Shown here in pieces: positions 1 to 9,134 of a DNA stretch of 64,000 nucleotides; within the stretch, counting starts at the first letter, position 1, and each line of letters opens with the position of its first letter. The stretch is taken from the NCBI GenBank assembly GCA_937884635.1, contig CALGBW010000003.1, forward strand, positions 1 through 64,000. Reading direction: 5' to 3'. The DNA is from an uncultured Chlamydiaceae bacterium. Lineage in GTDB: Bacteria > Chlamydiota > Chlamydiia > Chlamydiales > Chlamydiaceae. The notes under the pieces were generated by a model. The model made no database searches. It saw only the letters and a program-made list of their open reading frames with translations, and had not been told where the DNA came from. Position numbers and translations under genes: made by a program.

Positions 1-950
1 GCTGATACACTCATACTCGTATTCAAAACACCCCTCAATATATCTCCACATCCAACACCACCTACTCTCAGCCGACAGCTAAAACCTCTAACCCTACTGA
101 AATACAGCTTAATATTCTTAGAAACATGCGCATGCAGGATCACACGTCGAATTGTTTTCTTGCTCCATTCTAACGACAGCTCTCCGACCTCGGGCAATGT
201 TAGATGCAACAAACGTCCGCAAGGGAATTCTGGGGGTAGTGTGGGGAGAATATAAACGGCATCTTCTTGAACCCGGACAAAGATCTCTTGAATAATCGGA
301 AGGCTGTAGCGTAAAAGGTAAAAAGGAACTGGTGCGTCTTTGGGTAAGTCGGGAATAATACCCTGATATTCCGTATCATAGAGCCTTGGTAGAAAATGTG
401 TTGAGAACCCGGCTAGCCATAAACGCGAAAGCGCATCACAAATTTCTGTTTTTTTCCTGTTCTCTACTCGATCTTGTAGGTCAGCTAACAGCCGGTGCAT
501 ACCTAAATCTAAGAGTCCCTTACCTTTCTCTTCAGGAGTGAGAGCAGCTAATCGAAACCACAGAGGGAGGATTTCCTTCATGTCCCTGCGTACGCGAATT
601 CTCTCCCACTCCTGTGCTTTATTCACTCCGAGGGAGAGAAGGGGTGCTGCTGAATCCGCTGAAGGCAAAGCCCCCTTTACAGAAGAAACAATCTCTCCTG
701 ACGGTAAGACATAGTATTTGTATTGCTCGGAGAAAACGGCTAAACCACCGCGGTGTAGGTCTTGAAAAACAGTAAAACGTTTTAATGGTCCTGCAATGGA
801 AATGACCTTCTCATGGATCAATTTGTGGTCTTGGGAGAAGATTCGACATAAACTAGGGAAGACTTCTGCATACAGCAGTGATCCCGGTATAGGAAGTCGA
901 GATCCAGGACGTAGCGTGTAAGGCTTAAAACGATGTTTCAGGGTAATCAT
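1..950 (-). CDS. Conserved chlamydial hypothetical protein (CT863-like), 3' end beyond window
   Basis: The minus-strand frame is open from an ATG at 950 to the window edge (about 316 codons), so the C-terminus is missing. The start overlaps the stop of the LcrH-type chaperone gene in an ATGA arrangement (947-950), which suggests translational coupling in one operon with the translocator gene further upstream. The N-terminus reads MITLKHRFKPYTLRPGSR, with no signal peptide or membrane segment. In C. trachomatis the gene after lcrH_2 (CT862) is the uncharacterised CT863, and position supports that assignment. Coupling to a type III chaperone suggests a secretion-related role, but no domain was recognised. 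Confidence 0.7.
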   Translation of the reverse strand, partial: MITLKHRFKPYTLRPGSRLPIPGSLLYAEVFPSLCRIFSQDHKLIHEKVISIAGPLKRFTVFQDLHRGGLAVFSEQYKYYVLPSGEIVSSVKGALPSADSAAPLLSLGVNKAQEWERIRVRRDMKEILPLWFRLAALTPEEKGKGLLDLGMHRLLADLQDRVENRKKTEICDALSRLWLAGFSTHFLPRLYDTEYQGIIPDLPKDAPVPFYLLRYSLPIIQEIFVRVQEDAVYILPTLPPEFPCGRLLHLTLPEVGELSLEWSKKTIRRVILHAHVSKNIKLYFSRVRGFSCRLRVGGVGCGDILRGVLNTSMSVS

Positions 951-1471
951 GGCCCTTCCTCTTGTTTGATAGCTAGTAGCTCCTCTTTGAGCTCCTGATA
1001 AACTGGATTATGCTTCACCCTATCCCAAGCCATATCTAAAGCTTTCCGTGCTTCCTCATGCTGATCCATAAGGGTATAGCAGATATAAGCGTAGTAATGG
1101 GGATATGGGTCTTTATCTCTTAGTAAAGCTGTTACACTATATGCATGCAAAGCTTTCTCATACTGTTTACTCATATGCAAAGACGCACCTAAAGAAAACC
1201 AGTACTTAGAGACAAAGGGATTAAAAAAAACTAACCAACGAAAAGCCTCCGTGCTTTCCTGATAATGATGATGCACATAAGCATGATACCCTTCCTTATA
1301 GACACGTTCCAAATCTTCAAAAGAAACCTTGAAAATCTTTTGGAACGTATCCAAAGGAATATCCTTATTGGGATAATACCCTTCCAAATAGGACTCTAAA
1401 TCATCTGGAAAGGGATAACCTAATTCCGCATCGCTGGTTATTTTTTCTAATAAAAACTCTAAATAAGACAT
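947..1471 (-). CDS. lcrH2: Class II type III secretion chaperone, LcrH/SycD family (Scc3-like)
   Basis: A 174-residue protein with tetratricopeptide-like helices in the second half (about residues 70-150, including WFSLGASLHMSKQYEKALHA and a following helix pair), as in SycD/LcrH chaperones. Such chaperones hold the hydrophobic translocators CopB/CopD in the cytosol before export through the type III injectisome. The start ATG (1469-1471) overlaps by one base the TAA of the upstream translocator-like gene, and its own stop overlaps the next start (ATGA), so the three minus-strand genes look like one operon. Context matches CT862 (lcrH_2, Scc3). Confidence in the family is high; the exact client is inferred from position. 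Confidence 0.85.
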   Translation of the reverse strand: MSYLEFLLEKITSDAELGYPFPDDLESYLEGYYPNKDIPLDTFQKIFKVSFEDLERVYKEGYHAYVHHHYQESTEAFRWLVFFNPFVSKYWFSLGASLHMSKQYEKALHAYSVTALLRDKDPYPHYYAYICYTLMDQHEEARKALDMAWDRVKHNPVYQELKEELLAIKQEEGP

Positions 1472-2850
1472 TAAGGACGCATATTATAAACAAAAGTATC
1501 AGTAACTTCTTTCAACAGCTTCAATACATTTGAGCGTGCCTGGTGACACTGAGAAACTTCTTGTAAATGCCGTTGCATGTCTGTACGCTCCAACTGCGTA
1601 ATTTTTTCCATATTCTCTTTTCGCATTTGGATATTCTCTTTTAGAAGTTTCTTGTCTTCACTAGACCACTTATATGTATCACCAATGGTCACACCCAGTT
1701 GCTTAGCTCGGTCAACCAAAGCTTGCATCTCATCATCCTTGCTCCAGTCAATATCCCCTTTCTCCGTATTGATCTTAGAAAGTAATAGAGTCAGGGTATC
1801 CACATTATCTGTACGTTCTTTCACACGCAGATACAGCTCATGAGCTTCTGCTTCCACCTGCCCTAAAATTCTAGCCATCAGACGCATAAACCGAACAAAT
1901 ACATTCTCAATCTGAGGTGTTTGGATAGGGGAAAAGACTGCTTTTGTCTCTGCTGATGCTTTAAATAATGCCATTGGAGACTGAGCCTTTCTTCTAAAAG
2001 TCTTCTCCTCCACAGCTGGCTGTTGCTTACGCATTTCCTGGCGATAACACAGATGAGCTATAGATAGTTCTTCTTCCTTCTCCTGGTGTTGGGAATCCTC
2101 CTCATTCTCTTGTTGGTGTCTTCCCCCTCCTTGTTGCTGCCCCTGCTGATCCTTTTTCGTGTCTCCTTGTTGGCTCTTTATTGTAGACAGGAGTTTCTCC
2201 TGTTCCTCTCGCACAGCCGTAGCCTGCTGAGCAAGAACCGAACTACTCTCCGCCTTACGGCTAAAGAACTGAGCTAAGGAAGAACGTGAGGAAGAGGACA
2301 TCTCACCTATTCGAGAAGAAGAAAGGTCCTGTTTAGCCTGCCCCTTACTTTGTATGTCAGGTTGTCTCCCCCGCGACAGCTGCCCAGGTTTAGACTCATA
2401 AACTAAGCCAGAAGAAGCCTTTTGCGCACCAAAAGACAGCCCCTCCTGTCTACATTGAACGTCCCTTTCTGAAGGGGTGGCTTGCGTGTCCGCTTTTTCC
2501 AACTCGCAGAACATGTCACTGATTTGAATCTCAAGATCAACAAGCTCTGGAGAAAGAAAGACCATTTTAGGAGAACATGTTGTTTGACAAGATGTTCCGT
2601 CACTTGTTGTTGCAGCTTGGAAAGCAGCAAACCACTCCGCATCGCACAAAGGTATGCTCTCCTGGGTTTCACAGGGTGAAACTGTGACTTCACCAGAAGC
2701 TATTTTCAATAAACCAGATGAGGAAGAACTGCCGTCCTCCTTAACTAAACTTGCAGTTGATGATCCAGGTGTAGCAGAAGAAGTTTCCAAAGGAATATCC
2801 ATAGTCTTAAGAAGCGCACGTAATAGAAGATCGATGAAATAGGAGATCAA
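1471..2850 (-). CDS. Putative type III translocator-like protein upstream of the LcrH chaperone
   Basis: A 459-residue protein. The first ~290 residues are low-complexity, rich in Ser, Gln and Glu, with a Q/G-rich stretch near residue 235. The C-terminal ~170 residues are predicted mostly helical or coiled-coil (DNVDTLTLLLSKINTEKGD and LLKENIQMRKENMEKITQLE). A motif PMALF near residue 290 recurs in the protein at 5486-6910. The general plan of disordered N-terminus plus helical C-terminus is shared with the two plus-strand translocator genes nearby, although no clear transmembrane hairpin is seen here. Overlap with the chaperone start (TAATG) suggests it may be that chaperone's client. Whether this is a true CopB/CopD paralogue needs profile comparison. 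Confidence 0.6.
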   Translation of the reverse strand: MISYFIDLLLRALLKTMDIPLETSSATPGSSTASLVKEDGSSSSSGLLKIASGEVTVSPCETQESIPLCDAEWFAAFQAATTSDGTSCQTTCSPKMVFLSPELVDLEIQISDMFCELEKADTQATPSERDVQCRQEGLSFGAQKASSGLVYESKPGQLSRGRQPDIQSKGQAKQDLSSSRIGEMSSSSRSSLAQFFSRKAESSSVLAQQATAVREEQEKLLSTIKSQQGDTKKDQQGQQQGGGRHQQENEEDSQHQEKEEELSIAHLCYRQEMRKQQPAVEEKTFRRKAQSPMALFKASAETKAVFSPIQTPQIENVFVRFMRLMARILGQVEAEAHELYLRVKERTDNVDTLTLLLSKINTEKGDIDWSKDDEMQALVDRAKQLGVTIGDTYKWSSEDKKLLKENIQMRKENMEKITQLERTDMQRHLQEVSQCHQARSNVLKLLKEVTDTFVYNMRP

Positions 2851-3112
2851 TCCAGGTTTCCCTTATCCTCAGAAGGGGTCTATAAACACCATAACCCTTA
2901 AGAACTCCCAGGTAATACAAGGCTTGTCTTCACAATATTGTGAAGGGAACAGGATACAAACAGAACTCTTTTTAGAGAAATGAAAAGCAGACTTTCTCTC
3001 TTTTCATGCTGAGCAAAGAGAGCTCTTGAGACTCTCTTCTAGCAAACGTACTTGCATAAAAAAACAGAGAATCGATACCATAGCCCCTCTATGTCATGGA
3101 CATAGCATGTTA
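2851..3112. promoter_or_regulatory. Intergenic leader with an 18-bp perfect palindrome
   Basis: The spacer between the start of the minus-strand translocator operon and the tRNA-Leu gene. It holds a perfect palindrome at 2928-2945 (cttcacaatattgtgaag), about 80 bases upstream of the start codon at 2850. It could be an operator or a small hairpin; nothing in the sequence settles which. No gene is seen here. Confidence 0.3.
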
Positions 3113-3194
3113 GCCCAGGTGGTGAAATTGGTAGACACGCTGGATTTAGGATCCAGTGCCTCGCGGCATGTAGGTTCAAGTCCTATCCTGGGCA
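3113..3194 (+). tRNA. tRNA-Leu (anticodon TAG)
   Basis: Acceptor arms gcccagg (3113-3119) and cctgggc (3187-3193) pair, followed by discriminator A at 3194. The D-arm region, the anticodon stem ctgga/tccag enclosing the loop ttTAGga, a class II variable arm (tgcctcgcggcat) and a T-arm containing ggttcaagtcc are all visible. The long variable arm and the A discriminator fit tRNA-Leu, and the anticodon UAG reads CUA. CCA is not encoded. Confidence 0.95.
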
Positions 3195-3213
3195 ATATCT
3201 TTTTTTGATTCCC

Positions 3214-3507
3214 CTATCTTTTTCCTTTTCTCTGTTTTGAATGGTAAGATCCAGATGGTTTTTGCCCAGAAGGTCTTTCTCCGTCCGTATCTACTTGCCC
3301 CGTATCACTATCATCAAAAAGCTCTGGGTAGTAATAGCTAAAGGAGTAGGGCGCATAGAAGCTATAGGGAGGTCTCTTCTCACTATCATTGAACTCTAAT
3401 CCCACAGCCTCACCTCTTACGGCTGGGGAAGCCTGTACCGCTTCTGAAGAAAGACAGGTTGCATAAGGGGCAAACAAGAGAGATAATGCTATCCATTTGC
3501 TCATCAC
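3214..3507 (-). CDS. Small putative secreted hypothetical protein
   Basis: A 97-residue protein with a likely signal peptide: MMSKWIALSLLFAPYATC, then a possible cleavage region near residues 20-27. The rest is rich in Tyr, Phe, Pro and Ser (PPYSFYAPYSFSYYYPELF), and the tail is strongly basic (KQRKGKR). It sits alone between the convergent tRNA-Leu gene and the divergent translocator gene at 3858. No family recognised. The signal-like N-terminus and the preceding AAGGTTTTTGTG sequence support a real gene. Confidence 0.55.
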   Translation of the reverse strand: MMSKWIALSLLFAPYATCLSSEAVQASPAVRGEAVGLEFNDSEKRPPYSFYAPYSFSYYYPELFDDSDTGQVDTDGERPSGQKPSGSYHSKQRKGKR

Positions 3508-3857
3508 AAAAACCTTCTTAAAATCTAAAAAAACTTATTCTCATTATAAACAATTACATCGATTTTCCTGTTTTCCAACTCCTTCACTGAAATATTTTCC
3601 CAAAAACCTCGTTAACAATAACTTATAATATCTCAAGTAAAGAAGAATCTTTTTCCAATTACATGCAGGGATTTTTCATTAAAAACATAAGCAATACCCT
3701 TCTTAAACATTCTAATCCAAGAAGATAAAACAATGTTTTAAGATTTCTTTTTAGATCTTCTTCCTAGAAGAAAAACATTTGCAACTATCCAAGATAAAAC
3801 CCAATATATCCGACTTCTAAGAAAGATCATTTAATAAATGCGATCAGGAACTCAAAT
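3508..3857. other. AT-rich divergent spacer
   Basis: About 350 AT-rich bases between the starts of a minus-strand small gene and the plus-strand translocator gene. It must carry both promoters. No conserved box, repeat or RNA was recognised. Confidence 0.4.
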
Positions 3858-5315
3858 ATGTCTTCTTGGCTTGCTCAGTCTACAGAACTCCTTCTCAGTC
3901 AAACTCCTTATCTCTCAGATGCTAAAGAACCTCCAGCGCCGACTAGTTCCTCCAAACACGTATTTACCTATTCTCCGGAGAGTGCATCTTCTACACCAGT
4001 ACATAAGGTGTTTTCCCGTGCACAGGCACAGCAGCCCTCACCTTCTTCTAAAAATGCCTACTCCTCCTGCAAAATAGCATCCTCAAGAGAGAAAATTCTA
4101 CAGTTTGGTTGTTCTTTTTCTTCCCAGGTCACACAGCAAAAGTCTGTATCAAAAGGATCGCCCTGGAATCTGTTTTCACAGAAAAGTGCTGTGAAACAAA
4201 CAAAACAGCTGATGCAAAATCTCCTCATGCCTTCTTTATCTAAACAAACCTCTTCTCAGTTAGAAAGAGAACCCCTACCTACTAGCCAAGCTACACAACA
4301 GCAAGAGCTCCGATGCTCATCTTCATCTGAAGTAGAGCATACAGACCGAGAATCAGATACAAAACTAGAAAGGGAGACAGCCTTCATCGCATGCAAGGAG
4401 GAAAACAAAAAGCAAACAGAACTCTCTCCTTTCTTCTCTAAACAGGAACCTGAGTATGCAGAAGATAGAAAACACGGCCAGCAAGAGCAACAGCAGCGAA
4501 AAAATAAACAGAAACGGTATGCCGAGGCCGTTGTCCCTATGCTTACACCCCCTACTCTTGGAGTTTTCACACTGAGCTACCTTCTGACAAAGCAGGGAAT
4601 TCTCTCTGATTTTTCAGCCTATTCCTTCTACAAGGAAAACATTGAAATTACACAAAGGGAACTCGATCTCTGTCACCAGCAGAGAATAGAGAAAATTAAG
4701 CAATCCATTGAAAGAGAGGCTCTTGCAAAGCATTGGGGTTCTCTAGCACAGCTTATTGAGTGGTTTGCTCCGTGGATTGATATTGGTATCGGTGCTGTTG
4801 TAGTGGCTTCTGGAGGAGGTATCTTTGCTTGGTGTGCTTTATTTGCTGGTTTAATTACCTTAACTCTCAACTTAATTGAATACTTGGATGGCTGGAAACA
4901 AATAGCCAAACGCCTACCAGGCAAGGATATGGAACGAAAAATCCGATATATTAACTTTGTTCGTTATACCCTTCTTGCTGTAACCTTCCTGCTCTCAATA
5001 GCATCTTTATCTATGGAAAAAGTTGGATTTTCTGCTTTGATAGAAGGAGCTATCCGCGCCCTTCCTCCCGCTTTAGAAGGAGCCCTAGCTGTTCTTCATG
5101 GTGCAATGCTGTGGTTGCGATCACGCTTTGAGATTCTACGCGCCCACTACAGTTCTATAGAGCTAAAAATTGATCAACTCAATTGGGAACGTGATGACTA
5201 CATATCAAGGGCAGATGATCTACTGGAAAGGCTTCAGGCATCCTTTGAAAGCCTCTCTAATACCCTACAAATCAGTAAGGAAAGCGATTCCATCTTTGTT
5301 CGTGGTCTCTCCTAA
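3858..5315 (+). CDS. copB2: Type III translocator, CopB2-like (YopB-type hydrophobic translocator)
   Basis: A 485-residue protein. The first ~220 residues are Ser/Gln/Lys-rich and low-complexity. A hydrophobic region follows (about 300-345, including IGIGAVVVASGGGIFAWCAL), with a second hydrophobic stretch at about 370-420 (YTLLAVTFLLSIASLSM), and then a helical C-terminus. Two membrane segments between helical regions is the plan of YopB-family proteins, which form the host-membrane pore with a smaller partner. Its position near an LcrH chaperone, a second translocator gene and ispH matches CT861 (CopB2) of C. trachomatis. Its start codon sits in a short 5' overlap with an unrelated frame. 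Assignment rests on architecture and synteny. Confidence 0.75.
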   Translation: MSSWLAQSTELLLSQTPYLSDAKEPPAPTSSSKHVFTYSPESASSTPVHKVFSRAQAQQPSPSSKNAYSSCKIASSREKILQFGCSFSSQVTQQKSVSKGSPWNLFSQKSAVKQTKQLMQNLLMPSLSKQTSSQLEREPLPTSQATQQQELRCSSSSEVEHTDRESDTKLERETAFIACKEENKKQTELSPFFSKQEPEYAEDRKHGQQEQQQRKNKQKRYAEAVVPMLTPPTLGVFTLSYLLTKQGILSDFSAYSFYKENIEITQRELDLCHQQRIEKIKQSIEREALAKHWGSLAQLIEWFAPWIDIGIGAVVVASGGGIFAWCALFAGLITLTLNLIEYLDGWKQIAKRLPGKDMERKIRYINFVRYTLLAVTFLLSIASLSMEKVGFSALIEGAIRALPPALEGALAVLHGAMLWLRSRFEILRAHYSSIELKIDQLNWERDDYISRADDLLERLQASFESLSNTLQISKESDSIFVRGLS

Positions 5316-5485
5316 GAAATATTCTTAACTAATTAACGATAAGCTCTCTGAACACATAAACGCCAACGAAATTCTAGAGAACGATTTTACTCGACAAAGC
5401 TAAAGAGTGATTCCTCTTGTTCTAAGAAAGTGAACCTGTCATACTACCCCTCCCTTACTTGTCTTAGAAACTCTGGCGTTTATTT

Positions 5486-6910
5486 ATGACAATCTCACCT
5501 TCTTTTCTTTCCGGAAATCCCACAGACACAGTAGACCTAGTAGATGCCGTACAGGAAACCGCCTCTGAAGGTGACGGAGCTATAGAACAAACCCTATCTG
5601 TTCCAGAAGAGGGACAGCTCGCTATTATCCGCTCTATGTCTGAATCGTGTTTGTCCTTGCTTTCACAAACCGCACAACAAGCATTACCCAAATCCCCTAC
5701 ACTACCGGCTGAGAAGTACCTGTACAAATTTGGTTCTCTTCATAAACCCATATCCTTACCTACACTGACGTCTCATTCCTCTGAAACAACCAAGTTTCAA
5801 AGCCCACAGCACCAGCAAGCATCCTTATCCTCACCCTCCCAACCTAGTCAGGGACAGGAAGCAACAGGGGAGAACACATTCCACTTGATTCACTCTCAAC
5901 CACCCCAACAAGGGCTTATGAAACAAGCAACGCTAAAATTCGAAGTCCCTAAACAAGGGAACGGTCAACAGAGAATGCAGTCTCTCCCCACCACGCTGAC
6001 CGTGAAAACATATTCTAAAGGAAGTCCCCATACATCACAGAAAAGTGCTTCCCAGCAAGAAACAGCTTCTGCAAAAGAATTTTCCCCTCTTCTTACTCCT
6101 ATGGCTTTATTTAGTCATACAAAACCAGAGGGCCACAACTCTTCCTTGGAAAGAAAAGACAAAGAAGGTCAGCAAGAAAAACAAGAAGACCGCCAAAGAG
6201 AAGAACGAGATCAAGAAGAAGAAAATAAACGAGAACAAACTTCCGTACAACAGGTCCGTTCTGTGGGCAGGAAAGAAATTCATCGGGAATCCCCTCCCCT
6301 TCCTCCAGACCTTGTGCACTTCGCCCTTTCAGAATCCCAACTGGGAACTCTATTTCATATGCGCGTGTCGCACATTGATATCCTCAGAATCTGTGCAGAG
6401 ATTATGAAGCTCATGCTACACAGCCGAGAACAAGACGCATGGGAGCGCCGTCAGACTCGAATGCTTTTCATGGCAGAAGCAGAAAAAGTAGAAGCCAGTT
6501 ACCTACGACAAGCAAATACAACTAAATGGTTAGGGATCCTCACAGCTTCTCTTGGTATTTTTGGAGCACTCTCTCCTGTTGTTGGGGAAATCTGTGGAGG
6601 TCATATTCTAGATCTTCTTCAGAAGCAGATGGGATTTTGGAAAGATGCTTCTGCAAAAACCTTCTTCAAGGGTATTGGGAAGGTTTGCTCTTCACTAGCA
6701 CAGTTTTCAGAAGCCGCCTCCAAAGTACATGAGCTACAAGAAAGTGCCTTCCGAACCATTGCAGAAAACTACAAAGAGGTCTTCCGCATTGAGCACGATG
6801 AATTACAACGCTCAGTAGAAGAGCTGAAGGAGCATTGGAGAAACATGGACTCTCTGCTTATGCAGATCTTACAATCTGAGCATGATACAGTCCGCAATCT
6901 CTATAACTAA
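5486..6910 (+). CDS. copD2: Type III translocator, CopD2-like
   Basis: A 474-residue protein with a Ser/Gln/Pro-rich disordered N-terminus and a highly charged Glu/Lys/Arg/Gln stretch (about residues 220-255). One hydrophobic segment follows (about residues 348-372, WLGILTASLGIFGALSPVVG), then a helical C-terminus. A single membrane segment and helical tail fit the YopD/CopD partner of a YopB-type pore protein. It follows the CopB2-like gene after 170 bases, and its 3' end overlaps the convergent methyltransferase gene by four bases. The place next to ispH corresponds to CT860 (CopD2). PMALF at about residue 208 is shared with the protein at 1471-2850. Confidence 0.72.
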   Translation: MTISPSFLSGNPTDTVDLVDAVQETASEGDGAIEQTLSVPEEGQLAIIRSMSESCLSLLSQTAQQALPKSPTLPAEKYLYKFGSLHKPISLPTLTSHSSETTKFQSPQHQQASLSSPSQPSQGQEATGENTFHLIHSQPPQQGLMKQATLKFEVPKQGNGQQRMQSLPTTLTVKTYSKGSPHTSQKSASQQETASAKEFSPLLTPMALFSHTKPEGHNSSLERKDKEGQQEKQEDRQREERDQEEENKREQTSVQQVRSVGRKEIHRESPPLPPDLVHFALSESQLGTLFHMRVSHIDILRICAEIMKLMLHSREQDAWERRQTRMLFMAEAEKVEASYLRQANTTKWLGILTASLGIFGALSPVVGEICGGHILDLLQKQMGFWKDASAKTFFKGIGKVCSSLAQFSEAASKVHELQESAFRTIAENYKEVFRIEHDELQRSVEELKEHWRNMDSLLMQILQSEHDTVRNLYN

Positions 6911-7632
6911 AACTTACGATTTTTATATGCTGTGGTCTTTCCCCAGGGGAAGCAGACTTCACAGGAGTCTTCTGTAGAAAACATCGCCTCTCCTCCAGGG
7001 ATGGAATTCATAGGAAAGGAAATGCTAATTACCACAGCTCTGGGAGGGAGCTTTTGGAAAATCTCCACGATGTCCTTCAAAACCCTTAGAGAATAGGAAG
7101 AACCGTAAAAATACACACAGGTAACCTGAGAGAGATCACACTCTTGAAATGATTGGTAAAAGAAAACTCCAGGAACTTTCCATTTTCTATGCATCGAAGA
7201 GGCAAACCGTAAGAAAGGCTCTTGATTATCAACCCCTATTACCTGGGCCCGCACAACATAGGAAAACCAAAAGCACACGCGTCCTAATCCGCAACCTAAA
7301 TCACAAACAACATCATGAGAGGTGATCCCAAAAACAGTACTCACCTTAGACAAAACAGACCAAGGCGTCTCTCCATAGACATTTCCATCTTTTAGTAAGG
7401 AAGATCCTGGAAAACGACGTAAGTAGGTATAGGGATTGGATCGCAGGGTATAAAACATGCGAGCCAAATCATAAAGAAATAGCTTCGGAAACCTATAATA
7501 CAAATGCCGCAGGGAATACACAGACTCCCGCAACATGAACACCACTCGGAACAGGCTTCGCCAAAGAAACCGAATACCAGAACGGCAGAATCGTTTAGTT
7601 GCGTAACTCTTTAGGTAGCTGGAATATGACAT
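6907..7632 (-). CDS. Putative class I SAM-dependent methyltransferase
   Basis: A 241-residue protein with a basic, aromatic N-terminus. A Rossmann-fold methyltransferase motif I (DVVCDLGCGLGRVCFWFS, about residues 109-126) is followed by a motif II-like acidic turn (VIGVDNQEPFL). These indicate SAM binding; the substrate is not evident. Its start lies inside the 3' end of ispH (overlap 7595-7632), so the two are probably co-transcribed. The 3' end overlaps the convergent CopD2-like gene by four bases. Its length and the lone motif I do not allow a closer family call. Confidence 0.7.
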   Translation of the reverse strand: MSYSSYLKSYATKRFCRSGIRFLWRSLFRVVFMLRESVYSLRHLYYRFPKLFLYDLARMFYTLRSNPYTYLRRFPGSSLLKDGNVYGETPWSVLSKVSTVFGITSHDVVCDLGCGLGRVCFWFSYVVRAQVIGVDNQEPFLRFASSMHRKWKVPGVFFYQSFQECDLSQVTCVYFYGSSYSLRVLKDIVEIFQKLPPRAVVISISFPMNSIPGGEAMFSTEDSCEVCFPWGKTTAYKNRKF

Positions 7633-8524
7633 CTTCCTCTACAAATACATCTTCCTCTACATCAATACCAGGAATCATTTCTCGTAATCGCTGAACACAT
7701 GCTTGAACAATCTCCTCAGGTGTCGAAGCCCCTGCAGTAACTACAATATTACCAGAGATTTGTAATACCTCTTCACCTATATCCCCAACAGAATTAATCA
7801 AACGAGCAGGAATCCCCCTACGTTCAGCAACTTCTCGTAAACGATTGGAATTTGAACTTTGAATATCCCCTATCACATAAACGAAACTTGCTTTAGATAA
7901 AACAGAGCGTAATGCCCCCTGCCGATTTTGTGTAGCATAACAAACAGAAGAACTAGGTAAAGTCAAAATATTTGGATAACGAGCTTTCAATGCCCTGGTC
8001 ATATCCGCAACATCATCTAAACTCAATGTCGTTTGTGTTACGTAGAACAACGGGTCTTCTGAAGAAAAAGGCAAGGCCTCTATATCTGCAACTTTCTCAA
8101 TCACGGTCACGCTATCAGGAGCCTCACCACAGATACCAATTACCTCAACATGGCTTTTCTTCCCGATCAACAGAATCTTATAGCCTCTGCTAGCATATAA
8201 CTTGACAGCAGAGTGCACTTTAGTCACAAGAACACACGTAGCATCAATATCCTGCAATCCTCTTTCCCTTGCCTCTTCACGGACATCAGGAGAAATGCCA
8301 TGCGCAGAATAAATCACATGAGCCCCTTCTGGCACTGCAGATAAATCCTCGATAAAAACAGCTCCCTTCTCTCGAAGGGCTTCTACAACACGGGCATTAT
8401 GTACAATTTCGTGTTTTACATAGATAGGTGCTCCCCATTTAGCTAAAGCAGCCTCTACCACACGAATAGCACGGACAACCCCCGCACAGAACCCCCGAGG
8501 ATTACACAAAATGATCTTACGCAT
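7595..8524 (-). CDS. ispH: 4-hydroxy-3-methylbut-2-enyl diphosphate reductase (IspH/LytB)
   Basis: Last enzyme of the MEP pathway; it reduces HMBPP to IPP and DMAPP using a [4Fe-4S] cluster. The N-terminal cluster ligand motif is clear (ILCNPRGFCAGVVRA), followed by the VKHEIVHNARVV segment, the DATCVLVTKVH motif around the second Cys, and VCYATQNRQGAL with the third Cys. The start is set at the ATG at 8524 (MRKIILCNPRGF), about six bases downstream of AGGA; an upstream in-frame ATG at 8551 adds nine unlikely residues. The 309-residue length is normal. In C. trachomatis it corresponds to CT859, beside CPAF as here. Confidence 0.95.
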   Translation of the reverse strand: MRKIILCNPRGFCAGVVRAIRVVEAALAKWGAPIYVKHEIVHNARVVEALREKGAVFIEDLSAVPEGAHVIYSAHGISPDVREEARERGLQDIDATCVLVTKVHSAVKLYASRGYKILLIGKKSHVEVIGICGEAPDSVTVIEKVADIEALPFSSEDPLFYVTQTTLSLDDVADMTRALKARYPNILTLPSSSVCYATQNRQGALRSVLSKASFVYVIGDIQSSNSNRLREVAERRGIPARLINSVGDIGEEVLQISGNIVVTAGASTPEEIVQACVQRLREMIPGIDVEEDVFVEEDVIFQLPKELRN

Positions 8525-8903
8525 CCAATATCCTAATGAATAGTTAGCCAATCTAAGTCATTACCTACAGCAATACTCAGATTCTTCTAGAAAAAGAATA
8601 GTATACGCAAGAGCAGGATTCTTGTTCTTTTTTTAGAAATTAAAGACACTTTACAACCCTGACCCAGACGTACACATCTTCATCTCAGAAACCACAAGGC
8701 CTCCAATACAAATGAACGAGATAAGGTAGTTTACTAAAAATACCTTTCACTGCTATAGTTCCGTAGTCGGCAACTGAACTAAACACTCAGTTATGTCCCA
8801 TAAGTCAAGCTCGTGGGTAGGCTGACTGAAGTTTTCCGAATAAAGGTGATTCCCCTGAGCATAGCTCAGGGGGGAGAGAGAATGTAGCCTAGATTCATGC
8901 GAA
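8525..8903. other. Spacer with hairpin downstream of a small gene
   Basis: The sequence between the ispH start and the 3' end of the small Cys gene. A stable hairpin at 8852-8872 (cccctgagc / gctcagggg arms) lies about 30 bases past that gene's stop and may end its transcript, although no U-run follows. The rest shows no gene. Confidence 0.4.
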
Positions 8904-9134
8904 CTAGGAGCAAATGCATCCGGATTTTCTAGGAACCTTACGAGGTCTACAGTTACAGTAACCTAGTCTGCAGACATGTCTGCGAGGAGGTTCCTGATTG
9001 ACTTCTGGCTTATTCTCTTCATAGCACTTTTCTACTTTTTCAGAAGTGTCGTTCGCTTGATTCTGTTCTGGCGAGGATTGCTGTGTACACTGATAGTACC
9101 CCCCCATTCCGATTGTTTGAGTCACAGAAGACAT
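8904..9134 (-). CDS. Small cysteine-containing hypothetical protein
   Basis: A 76-residue protein with a Gln/Asn/Glu-rich middle and a basic, Cys-rich C-terminal third (HVCRLGYCNCRPRKVPRKSG, then CICS at the very end). The codons for GG in the N-terminal IGMGGYY contain a run of seven G. The last four residues CICS place a Cys at position -4, weakly like a CaaX box, though the third residue is not aliphatic. No family recognised. It stands alone between ispH and the next small gene. The even Cys spacing and composition resemble the other small proteins of the window more than random sequence. Confidence 0.5.
   Translation of the reverse strand: MSSVTQTIGMGGYYQCTQQSSPEQNQANDTSEKVEKCYEENKPEVNQEPPRRHVCRLGYCNCRPRKVPRKSGCICS

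Noticed and set aside
3026..3208. A 60-codon plus-strand frame
   Set aside because: It runs through the tRNA-Leu gene and has no ribosome site.
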